Origin: Kiritimatiellia bacterium
GTDB taxonomy: Bacteria; Verrucomicrobiota; Kiritimatiellia; RFP12; UBA1067
Length of the DNA: 22,212 nt
Assembly: GCA_017430155.1 (NCBI GenBank)
Contig: JAFRNO010000137.1
Span: forward strand, 1 to 22,212
Direction of reading: 5' to 3'
In this document: piece after piece, positions 16,221 to 22,212 of the stretch
Layout of the letters: the number at the start of each line of letters is the position of its first letter
Position numbering within the stretch: position 1 is the stretch's first letter
Translations under genes and position numbers: made by a program
Notes under the pieces: model-generated
What the model was told of the DNA's origin: nothing
The model's database searches: none
Seen by the model: only the letters and a program-made list of their open reading frames with translations

Positions 16221-16265
16221 CAAAATCGCAAATCGATTTTCCGCCTGTCTCTACGCCGATTTTGT
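16220..16265. promoter_or_regulatory. Operator-like inverted repeat between divergent promoters
   Basis: AAAATCG (16222-16228) and CGATTTT (16234-16240) form a perfect 7-base inverted repeat around CAAAT. A third half-site, CGATTTTGT, lies at 16257-16265 and is the exact reverse complement of 16220-16228 (ACAAAATCG). The set lies between the divergent promoters of the GH20-like gene and the PQ-loop gene. Regulator binding is inferred. Confidence 0.4.
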
Positions 16266-16278
16266 CTGTTCTGCCGTC

Positions 16279-16307
16279 TTGACATTTCAGCCTGTTTGCT
16301 CCATACT
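16279..16307 (+). promoter_or_regulatory. Sigma70-type promoter for the PQ-loop/coiled-coil gene pair
   Basis: A perfect TTGACA (16279-16284) and CATACT (16302-16307) are spaced by 17 bases. The start of transcription falls near 16313-16315, which excludes the upstream in-frame ATG at 16308 and supports the ATG at 16341. Confidence 0.6.
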
Positions 16308-16340
16308 ATGCCGCCGTTCAAGAACAAGGCACAGACAGAC

Positions 16341-16634
16341 ATGAGTCCCGACTTCCTTCCACGACTTCTCGAGTTCGCGATGCTCTTCTGCTTCGGCTTC
16401 TCCTGGCCGTTCGCCATCGCCAAGACCATCCGCGCCAAGCGCGTCGACGGCAAAAGCCCGATGTTCGAGATCATTGTCATCGTCGGCTACCTCTTCGGCA
16501 TCGCAAGCCACCTCATCAGCGACCGCAGCTGGGTCATCTGGGTGTACCTGGCCGACACCGCGCTCGTCGCGACCGACCTCTCGCTCTACTTCCACTACGC
16601 GCGGCGGTCGCGTAGGAGCGCGACCCTCCCGTAA
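16341..16634 (+). CDS. Three-helix PQ-loop / SemiSWEET-like membrane protein
   Basis: This is a 97-residue integral membrane protein with three predicted helices at about 8-27, 42-60 and 63-85. The first helix ends SWPFAIAKTIRAKRVDGKS, which fits the PQ-loop signature of MtN3/SWEET-type transporters (helix-breaking Pro, then K-T-x-R-x-K-x-x-x-G-K-S). Bacterial SemiSWEETs are three-helix proteins of about 90 residues that dimerise to move small sugars; the length and topology fit, but the substrate cannot be read from the sequence. The frame extends upstream to 16164, but that part is charged and non-membrane and crosses the promoter, so I chose the ATG at 16341, with a weak AAGG 11 bases upstream. 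The coiled-coil gene follows 24 bases later and is probably cotranscribed. Confidence 0.7.
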   Translation: MSPDFLPRLLEFAMLFCFGFSWPFAIAKTIRAKRVDGKSPMFEIIVIVGYLFGIASHLISDRSWVIWVYLADTALVATDLSLYFHYARRSRRSATLP

Positions 16635-16658
16635 AAGTCCCATACGAGAATACCTACC

Positions 16659-17642
16659 ATGGAAAACACCTTCAAAGACCTTTCGCAGCTCAAGAAGTTC
16701 CGCCCCGCCGAACCCGAACCGCCGCCGCCGGCACCCGAGCGGACGCCGGAAGACCGACAGCTCGCAGGGGCCACCAGTTCCACCGACTACTTCTCCTCGC
16801 TCCTGGGACCCGGTTCGTCCACCCGGCAGAAGGAAGCGCCCCGCCGCACCACCGTCGTCACGCCCGGCACGGTGGCCCGCGTGCGCGCCGAGCAGGCCGA
16901 AGACGCCTTTGCGGCCGAACGCGAATCGTTCGAGGCTGAACTCGCGGAAAAGCAGGCGGTGATCGACGCCCTCGCCCTCGACGCGGCCGAGGCGAAGGAA
17001 TCGCTCGCGCGGGCGCAGGAGGAACTCAAGCAGGCGCAGGAGGGCCTCGCGCAGACAGGGGCGAGGGCGGATGAGGAACTGGCGAAACTGAAGGAGGAAC
17101 TCGACCAAGCGAAGACTGCGCTCGAAGCCGAACGCTCTGAGCTGAAGGTGGACGAGGCGATGCTGGAGGAGATGGACGCGAAGGACCGCGAGATCGCGCG
17201 GCTCCAGGCGCTGCTCGTGGAGGCGCAGCGCACGGCGCTCTCCTCCACCGTTTTGCTCGACAAGCCCGAGGGCATTTCCGAGAAGTTCACGGGGGAGGTC
17301 CGCGAGCACCTGCTGGAGGCGCTTGCGGACGCGCAGCGCGCAGCCGACGCGGGCGGACGCGACCGCCGCGCGCGGATCCTCGAGGCGATTCTCTGCGCAA
17401 ACGCCTGCTCGGGCGAACTCGCCCGCCGCCGCGACGAAGTGAAGCAGGTCATGAAAGACGCCGGTTCATTCATCGACGACGCGACGATCGCCGCGCTGGA
17501 GAGACTCGGATTCCGCTACGTCTCGGGGTCAAACCACCACAAGCTCGACTACGCGGGAATCCGCTTCCCGGTTGCAAAAACCCCCAGCGACCACCGCAGC
17601 TGCCTCAACCGCGCGGCGGAAATCTGCAACCGGGTGTTCTGA
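16659..17642 (+). CDS. Coiled-coil protein with C-terminal HicA-like module
   Basis: This is a 327-residue soluble protein of unknown function. Residues 15-30 are Pro/Glu-rich. Residues about 73-195 are a long Ala/Glu/Lys/Leu coiled coil. Residues 205-275 are helical. The last 50 or so residues (GFRYVSGSNHHKLDY, then RFPVAKTPSDHR) form a compact alpha/beta module resembling the HicA/dsRBD-like fold: Gly-x-x-His-His, a hydrophobic strand, then T-P-S-D-H-R. I recall similar coiled-coil plus AKTPSDHR-ending proteins in other bacteria but know no assigned function. There is no signal peptide or membrane segment. The ATG at 16659 has only a weak GAGAA upstream. It is probably cotranscribed with the PQ-loop gene and converges on serC, with the two stops inside one palindrome. 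Confidence 0.75.
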   Translation: MENTFKDLSQLKKFRPAEPEPPPPAPERTPEDRQLAGATSSTDYFSSLLGPGSSTRQKEAPRRTTVVTPGTVARVRAEQAEDAFAAERESFEAELAEKQAVIDALALDAAEAKESLARAQEELKQAQEGLAQTGARADEELAKLKEELDQAKTALEAERSELKVDEAMLEEMDAKDREIARLQALLVEAQRTALSSTVLLDKPEGISEKFTGEVREHLLEALADAQRAADAGGRDRRARILEAILCANACSGELARRRDEVKQVMKDAGSFIDDATIAALERLGFRYVSGSNHHKLDYAGIRFPVAKTPSDHRSCLNRAAEICNRVF

Positions 17643-17660
17643 TCCGCGGCGGGCGGATCA
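17640..17660. terminator. Bidirectional palindrome containing both convergent stop codons
   Basis: TGATCCGC (17640-17647) and GCGGATCA (17653-17660) are perfect inverted repeats around a five-base GGCGG loop. The first three bases are the TGA of the plus-strand coiled-coil gene and the last three are the complement of the serC TGA. No strong U-tract follows on either strand; the plus side has a loose TTCTTCTTC. It is a probable shared termination or mRNA-end structure. Confidence 0.5.
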
Positions 17661-18734
17661 GCCGTTCTTCTTCTCGAACTCCTTCATGAAGTCGACGAGG
17701 CAGTCCACGCCGGCCATCGGGAAGGCGTTGTAGATGGACGCGCGGATGCCGCCCACGGAACGGTGTCCCTTGAGCGACTTCATGCCGGCGGCCGCGGCCT
17801 CCTTGATGAACTGGGCCTCCAGCTCCTCGGTGGGCAGGCGCCACGTGACGTTCATGTTCGAGCGGTACTCCTTCAGCGCCGTGCCGCGGTAGAAGCCCGA
17901 GCCGTCGATGACGTCGTAGATCTTCTTCGCCTTCTCGGCGTTGAGCTTGAAGAGATTCTCCTTGCCCATCTTCTTGACCCACTTCATGGTCTCGCCGAAG
18001 ATGTAGATGCCCCAGGTGGGCGGCGTGTTGTAGAGCGAGTTCTCGTCCACGTACGTGCGGTACTGCAGCATCGTGGGGATCGAGGTGGAGCCCTTCTCGG
18101 CGAACTCCTTGCGGATCGCCACCACGGCCATGCCGGACGGGCCGAGGTTCTTCTGCGCGCCCGCGTAGAACATCGCGAACTTCGAGTAGTCGCGTTCGCA
18201 GGAGAGGATGTCGCTCGACATGTCGCCGATCAGCGGCGAGCCGGAATTCGGGATCACCTTCAGCTCCGCGCCCGAGATCGTCTCGTTCGTGCAGACGTGG
18301 CTGTACGCCGCGCCGGGCGTCCACTTGAACTCGTCGTCCGCCGGCATGCGCGTGGGGATGTCCTTCTGGCAGTTGGCCACCACGTTCACCGTGCCGATCA
18401 TCTGCGCCTGCTTGAGCGCCTTGTTCGACCAGGTGCCCTGGTTGGCGTAGTCGGCGGACTGGTCCTTGCCGAGGAAGTTCATCGGGATCATCGCGAACTG
18501 CTTCGACGCGCCGCCCTGGATGAAGCACACCGCCCAGTCGTCACCCAGGCCGCAGAGCTCCTTGAACGTGGCGATCGCCTCCTGGTGGATGGCGTCGTAG
18601 TCCTTGCCGCGGTGGGACATCTCCATCACGGACATTCCGCAGCCCTTGTAATCCACGAGATCCGCCTGCGCATTCTGCAGGACCTCAAGGGGCAGCACGG
18701 CCGGACCGGCCGAGAAATTATAGACTCGAGACAT
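17658..18734 (-). CDS. serC: Phosphoserine aminotransferase
   Basis: This is a 358-residue class V, PLP-dependent aminotransferase of normal family length. It converts 3-phosphohydroxypyruvate and glutamate to phosphoserine in serine synthesis, and may also serve pyridoxal phosphate synthesis. The SerC start NFSAGPA (residues 6-12), the GGAS loop (74-77), the PLP-lysine region FYAGAQKNLGPSG with K195, and the C-terminal GHRSVGGIRASIYNA are all present. It acts in the cytoplasm. The ribosome binding site GGAAG lies 5 bases before the ATG at 18734. The promoter lies inside the 3' end of ftsW, 18 bases upstream, so it can be transcribed apart from the cell-wall genes. It converges on the coiled-coil gene across 15 bases. 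Confidence 0.97.
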   Translation of the reverse strand: MSRVYNFSAGPAVLPLEVLQNAQADLVDYKGCGMSVMEMSHRGKDYDAIHQEAIATFKELCGLGDDWAVCFIQGGASKQFAMIPMNFLGKDQSADYANQGTWSNKALKQAQMIGTVNVVANCQKDIPTRMPADDEFKWTPGAAYSHVCTNETISGAELKVIPNSGSPLIGDMSSDILSCERDYSKFAMFYAGAQKNLGPSGMAVVAIRKEFAEKGSTSIPTMLQYRTYVDENSLYNTPPTWGIYIFGETMKWVKKMGKENLFKLNAEKAKKIYDVIDGSGFYRGTALKEYRSNMNVTWRLPTEELEAQFIKEAAAAGMKSLKGHRSVGGIRASIYNAFPMAGVDCLVDFMKEFEKKNG

Positions 18735-18752
18735 TTTCTCTTCCTTCCTTGG

Positions 18753-19916
18753 TTACGAAAAAACGGGGGATATTGTACTCCTTGGACGCGGTTTTGGCAA
18801 CTCAATTTGTCGTCCGACGTTGAAAAGGATGCCCACGGCGATCAGCGTCGTCATGAGATTCGTGCCGCCGTAGCTGATGAACGGCAGGGCCAGGCCCTTC
18901 GTGGGCAGGCAGCCGGTCACGACGCCGATGTTGAACAGCACCTGGAAGAACACGAGGAACGTCATGCCGAAGGCGAGCAGGCGGCCGAGGCGGTCCGGCG
19001 CGCGCCGCGCGATACGGACGCCGCAGACGAAGAAAACCGTGAACACCGCGAGCAGCAGAAGCGAGAAGACAAGCCCCAGCTCCTCCGCGCCGATCGCGAA
19101 GATGAAGTCGGTGTGGGCCTCGGGCAGGTAGAACTTCTTCTGCATCGACTTCGTGTAGCCCATGCCGAACGGGCCGCCGTGGCTGATGGCGACGAGCGCC
19201 TGGTTCAACTGGTAGGCCGCCGGATCGTCGCCCGTCGGCAACGGCAGTCCCAACGCCGTGAGAACCGGCTCCGGCAGCCAGGCGGCCAGACGGCGCATGC
19301 GGTTCGGGTTGAACGCCAGCAGCGTGCCGACCGCCGCCAGGGCCCCACCGCCCATCAGAGCCATGTGGAGGAAACGCATGCCGCCAATCCAGCAGAGTGT
19401 GCCGCCCGCGAGGCCGATGACCATCGTCGCGCCGAAATCGGGTTCGATCACCGCAAGCCCCATCAGCACGCCGACGATCAGCACGGCCGGCACGGAACCC
19501 TTCCAGAACTTCTCGATGCGCCAGCCGGCCCAGTCGAGAAAGACCGCCGTGGAGATGACCACGAAAATCTTCCCCAGTTCGCTGGGCTGCAGACGCACGG
19601 GGCCGAACAGCCGCAGCCAGCGGTGCGACCCCTTCGTCTCGGGCGCGAACAGCACGGCGACCATCAGGGCGGCGATGATGACGTAGAGGCTGATCGTCAG
19701 ATAGGGGAAACGCCGCCAATTGTGGTAGTCGAAGAACGTCGCCGCCAGCATGAAAACCAACGCCACGCCCAGCCAGACGGCCTGGTGCGTGACGAAGTAG
19801 CCGGCACTGTTGTACAGCGTGCGGCCCGTCTCCTCGCCCGCGGACGCCAGCAACACGAAGCCGCCGCCCAGCAAAACGAGAACGGAGACTCCCAGGATGG
19901 TCAGCGTCCAGCGCAC
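18753..19916 (-). CDS. ftsW: SEDS-family peptidoglycan glycosyltransferase FtsW
   Basis: This is a 387-residue polytopic membrane protein with about ten hydrophobic segments. It polymerises lipid II into glycan strands at the division site together with a class B penicillin-binding protein. SEDS signatures include KGSHRWLRLFGPVRLQPSELGK (95-116, written here only as landmarks H98-R99-W100 and P111-S112-E113), the catalytic Asp region EAHTDFIFA with D270, and the C-terminal SYGGTNLM. RodA is the main alternative; the position next to murD favours FtsW. It starts with GTG at 19916, with only GAG as a weak ribosome binding site, 15 bases after the LysM gene stop. The C-terminal tail is Pro/Arg-rich, and its coding sequence carries the serC promoter. 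Confidence 0.92.
   Translation of the reverse strand: MRWTLTILGVSVLVLLGGGFVLLASAGEETGRTLYNSAGYFVTHQAVWLGVALVFMLAATFFDYHNWRRFPYLTISLYVIIAALMVAVLFAPETKGSHRWLRLFGPVRLQPSELGKIFVVISTAVFLDWAGWRIEKFWKGSVPAVLIVGVLMGLAVIEPDFGATMVIGLAGGTLCWIGGMRFLHMALMGGGALAAVGTLLAFNPNRMRRLAAWLPEPVLTALGLPLPTGDDPAAYQLNQALVAISHGGPFGMGYTKSMQKKFYLPEAHTDFIFAIGAEELGLVFSLLLLAVFTVFFVCGVRIARRAPDRLGRLLAFGMTFLVFFQVLFNIGVVTGCLPTKGLALPFISYGGTNLMTTLIAVGILFNVGRQIELPKPRPRSTISPVFS
18772..18800 (-). promoter_or_regulatory. serC promoter within the end of ftsW
   Basis: On the minus strand, TTGCCA (18795-18800) and TACAAT (18772-18777) are spaced by exactly 17 bases and followed by a leader of about 30 bases with GGAAGGAAG before the serC ATG. 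It overlaps the last codons of ftsW. Confidence 0.6.
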
Positions 19917-19931
19917 AGCGACTCGACGGTC

Positions 19932-21209
19932 TTACTGGACGCTCGCCTTGGCGTTCGCCGGAAGCTTCAGCACCTGGTCTTTCTTGATCTCATCGGTCGG
20001 CTTGAGGTCGTTGAGGTCCATGAGCGCGCTCGGGCTGATTCCGTAGGCGATCGCAATGGAGACAAGGTCGTCGCCCTCCTTCACCGTATAAGTGAGCGTG
20101 GCCGGGGGCTCTTCGGGCTTCTTTTCCTCGGAGGGCTTGACGGCGTCCGCGGACTTCGCCTCCTCGACGGGCTTCGCCTCCTCGGCCTTCGCCGCGTCCT
20201 CGGCGGGCTTCGCCGGATCGGCTGCCGGCGCAGTTGCCGCGGCGTCCTTCACGGCCGGATCCTTCTTCTCGGCGTCGTCCTTCTTCGCGACGGGGGCGGA
20301 TTCCTTCGCGGCCTCCTTTTTCGGGGCCGGTACGGCCTTCTGGGCGGTCTGCTTCTCGGCCGGGATCTTCAGCTTCATGCCAATGCGCAGATTGTCCTTC
20401 TGCAGGCCGTTGAGCGCCTTGAGCGCGCGGATGGAGATGCCGCTCTCGCTGGCGATCTTGCCGAGCGAATCGCCCTGCTTCACGGTGTATTCCTTGGTCG
20501 GGCCCTCATAGGGGACGAAACCGCTCTTCGTCTTGACGGGCGCCTTCGTGTTCGCGGCGGCGGGAGCCGGCGCGGCGGCGGGCATCACCTTGCCGTCCTT
20601 GTCCTTGGCGGCGGGCTTCGCCTCCGGCGCGGCGGCCTTCGCGACGGCCGGTGCGGCGACGGCGCCGGGCATCTTGAGTTTCTGGCCCACGCGGAGGCGA
20701 TCGGGGTTCAGGCCCGGATTCGCGGCCACGATCGCTGCCTGGCGGTAGTTCGTGCGCTTGCTGATCAGGAAGAGCGTGTCACCCGGCTTCACCACGTATT
20801 CGGCGGCGGCGGCAGGCTGGGCGGCCGGCGCAGGAGCCGGCGCGGCGGCGACCTTCGTCTTCGGCGCCTTCGGGGCCGGTGCGGGCGGCAACGGCTTGAT
20901 CGTGCGCACGGCCGACGGCTGGGTCACGGCTGGCTGGGTCACGACCGGCTGGGCCGGCTGGACGGTGTCTGGCGGCGGCGTGGCCGACGCGATCGGCTGG
21001 ACCTCCGCAACCTGCGTCCCCGGCACGGCGGCGGGCGCGGTGCGCGGAGCCGCCGGCGTAACGGAGATCACCGGCTTGTTGGGCGGAGGCGGCTGAGGTT
21101 GAACAGTCCCTCCCGGCCGCGTCGCCTTGCAGCCCTGCATCATCAGGCAGGCCGCCACCATGTTGATACCCAGAACCAATCCGAGTTTTTGCGCCTTCAT
21201 TTTTTTCAT
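19932..21209 (-). CDS. Lipoprotein with three LysM domains
   Basis: This 425-residue protein has a lipoprotein-type leader: a basic N-terminus, a hydrophobic core, and MMQGC with lipidated Cys27, a slightly unusual lipobox. Three LysM domains lie at about 138-181, 240-283 and 373-417, each starting Y-x-V-K-x-G-D and ending L-x-x-G/D-x-x-L-K-x-P. They are joined by long Ala/Pro/Lys/Glu-rich linkers. LysM binds GlcNAc in peptidoglycan, so this should be a periplasmic wall-binding protein; there is no peptidase or amidase domain. Its start overlaps the murD stop (ATGA). GAGG is too close to the ATG at 21209 and better spaced for the ATG at 21200, so the true protein may lack the first three residues. 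Its place between murD and ftsW suggests a wall or division role. Confidence 0.88.
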   Translation of the reverse strand: MKKMKAQKLGLVLGINMVAACLMMQGCKATRPGGTVQPQPPPPNKPVISVTPAAPRTAPAAVPGTQVAEVQPIASATPPPDTVQPAQPVVTQPAVTQPSAVRTIKPLPPAPAPKAPKTKVAAAPAPAPAAQPAAAAEYVVKPGDTLFLISKRTNYRQAAIVAANPGLNPDRLRVGQKLKMPGAVAAPAVAKAAAPEAKPAAKDKDGKVMPAAAPAPAAANTKAPVKTKSGFVPYEGPTKEYTVKQGDSLGKIASESGISIRALKALNGLQKDNLRIGMKLKIPAEKQTAQKAVPAPKKEAAKESAPVAKKDDAEKKDPAVKDAAATAPAADPAKPAEDAAKAEEAKPVEEAKSADAVKPSEEKKPEEPPATLTYTVKEGDDLVSIAIAYGISPSALMDLNDLKPTDEIKKDQVLKLPANAKASVQ

Positions 21210-22212
21210 CCTCGTTTTTTGGTTTCCGCCTCGCCGCCCGTCTCCTCCGCACAGACGAAGGAGGCGAATGCGTCGCCGCGGGCCCCGTAGCTGTTAAATT
21301 GATCGAAACTCGCCGCGCCGGGAGAGAGGAGCACGACCTCGCCCGCACGCGCATCGCGCCGGGACCTCTCGACCGCCCGGCCGAGCGTCCCGCAGATCTC
21401 GCACGGGACGGTTTCCCGCCACGCGTCGAAGAGCTGGTCTGCGCAACGCCCTATAAGATACACTTTTTTGACCGTGGAACGCAAGTACGGAATCACAAAA
21501 AATGGAGAGTCGCCTTTCGGCAGTCCGCCGGCGATCAGCCGGACCGACGGCTCCGCGCGTCCGCCCTGCGCCATCCGCACGCCCGCCGCAAGCGCCGCAA
21601 GCGACGTCGCCTTCGAGTCGTCGATGTACGAAACACCCTTTATTTCCGCCACTTCCTGCATTCGGTGCGCGAGCGGCACGAAGTCCGCGAAGGCGCGCGC
21701 GATGGCCTCGCGCGGCAGTCCCGCGGCGTCCAGAAGCGCCGCCGCGACCTCGCCGTTCGGGCGCAGCACCTCGTTGTCGAAATACGAGCCCGCGAGGCAG
21801 TCGTCCCACGCGCGCGCCGCGGCGACGGCGCGCGCGGCCCCTTCAAGCATCCTGCGTTTGAGCGCGTGGTATGCCTCCACGCTGCCGTGACGGTCGAGAT
21901 GGTCCTCCTGCAGATTGAGGATCGCGGCCGCCTCCGGGCGGAAATGCTCGGGGTGCGTGGTCTCCATCTGGAAGCTCGACACCTCCACCACGGCCCACGC
22001 CGGCTGCGGCTCCATGAGCGCCACCTCGCAGAGCGGCGTGCCGTAGTTGCCGCACGCGACCGCCGTCACGCCCGCCGCGTTGAGACCGTCCGCGACGAGC
22101 TTCACCACGGAGCTCTTCCCCTTTGATCCCGTCACCGCGAGCATCTTCCCCGCATAGTGCCGCGCGCCGAGCTCAAGCTCGCTGATCACGGGCACGCCCG
22201 CCGCGCGCGCCG
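21206..22212 (-). CDS. murD: UDP-N-acetylmuramoyl-L-alanine--D-glutamate ligase (5' end cut by window edge)
   Basis: The frame is open to the right edge; about 335 residues are present and about 110 N-terminal residues are missing compared with the family. MurD adds D-glutamate to UDP-MurNAc-L-Ala in the cytoplasm. Visible features are GVPVISELEL (a MurD hallmark), the ATP P-loop TGSKGKSS, EVSSFQME, NLQEDHLDRHGS, the C-terminal-domain YIDDSKATS, and LSPGAASFDQFNSYGARGDAF. The P-loop has Ser-Lys where TGTNGK is more usual, but the GKS core is intact. Its TGA stop overlaps the LysM gene start by four bases, so the two are probably coupled. A GTG at 22195 lies inside the conserved GVPVISE motif and is not the true start. 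Confidence 0.93.
   Translation of the reverse strand, partial: ARAAGVPVISELELGARHYAGKMLAVTGSKGKSSVVKLVADGLNAAGVTAVACGNYGTPLCEVALMEPQPAWAVVEVSSFQMETTHPEHFRPEAAAILNLQEDHLDRHGSVEAYHALKRRMLEGAARAVAAARAWDDCLAGSYFDNEVLRPNGEVAAALLDAAGLPREAIARAFADFVPLAHRMQEVAEIKGVSYIDDSKATSLAALAAGVRMAQGGRAEPSVRLIAGGLPKGDSPFFVIPYLRSTVKKVYLIGRCADQLFDAWRETVPCEICGTLGRAVERSRRDARAGEVVLLSPGAASFDQFNSYGARGDAFASFVCAEETGGEAETKKRG

Noticed and set aside
16164..16340. The longer N-terminus of the PQ-loop frame (starting at 16164 or 16308)
   Set aside because: It crosses the TTGACA/CATACT promoter and adds charged, Cys-rich sequence with no membrane or PQ-loop character.
17763..21290. A very long open frame on the plus strand, opposite serC, ftsW and the LysM gene
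   Set aside because: It is Arg/Leu/Gly/Val-rich with no domain and lies entirely antisense to well-supported genes. Long antisense frames are expected at this GC content.
1..22212. CRISPR arrays, tRNA or rRNA genes, insertion sequences, phage genes
   Set aside because: No regularly spaced direct repeats, cloverleaf sequences, rRNA motifs, transposase or integrase motifs were seen; intergenic gaps are short and accounted for.

Overview
This is a GC-rich, densely packed bacterial window of 14 protein genes in 15 reading-frame pieces, because one gene is split by an in-frame stop. Both edges cut through genes. The content suggests a host- or gut-associated member of the Planctomycetes-Verrucomicrobia-Chlamydiae group, most likely Kiritimatiellota or a relative. 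This rests on large secreted beta-strand repeat proteins without an autotransporter barrel, two twin-arginine-type leaders on small secreted enzymes, glycan-degrading enzymes including a sialidase, and a murD-LysM-ftsW arrangement. The phylum is an inference from gene content, not from a marker gene.

Left and centre (1-16112, all minus strand) form a glycan-foraging region. In transcription order it holds: a Tat-exported GH20-like TIM-barrel protein (16112-15027); a DUF6259-type glycoside hydrolase split by an in-frame TAG (14969-12363), preceded by a strong promoter that would give a leaderless message; an XYLB-like xylulokinase (12336-10984) whose stop overlaps the start of a 959-residue secreted repeat protein (10987-8108); a short intergenic region with a promoter; a 1039-residue secreted repeat protein (7897-4778); a Tat-exported metallophosphatase with a probable 3' frameshift (4758-3244); an N-acylglucosamine 2-epimerase family protein (3218-2010); and a sialidase fused to an SGNH hydrolase and then a sialate O-acetylesterase-type domain, cut off by the left edge (1980-1). 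A simple reading is that sialic acids are deacetylated and released outside the cytoplasm, and that the ManNAc formed from them is epimerised inside. No sialic acid lyase, kinase or transporter is in the window.

The two large secreted proteins share a roughly 115-residue module that I do not recognise, in five copies in total (three in one, two in the other). They also end in a similar short tail, glycine-hydrophobics-arginine. This is the best candidate here for something undescribed.

Centre-right (16341-17642, plus strand) is a two-gene unit: a three-helix PQ-loop/SemiSWEET-like membrane protein and a coiled-coil protein with a compact C-terminal HicA-like module. It is divergent from the glycan region across a 228-base regulatory gap with promoters facing both ways and an inverted repeat. 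It converges on serC through a perfect palindrome that contains both stop codons.

Right (17658-22212, minus strand) is housekeeping: murD (cut by the right edge), a three-LysM lipoprotein, ftsW, then serC with its own promoter inside the end of ftsW. murD, the LysM gene and ftsW are part of a division/cell-wall cluster that stops at serC. No rRNA, tRNA, CRISPR array, transposase or phage gene was seen. No gene-free stretch exceeds 300 bases.
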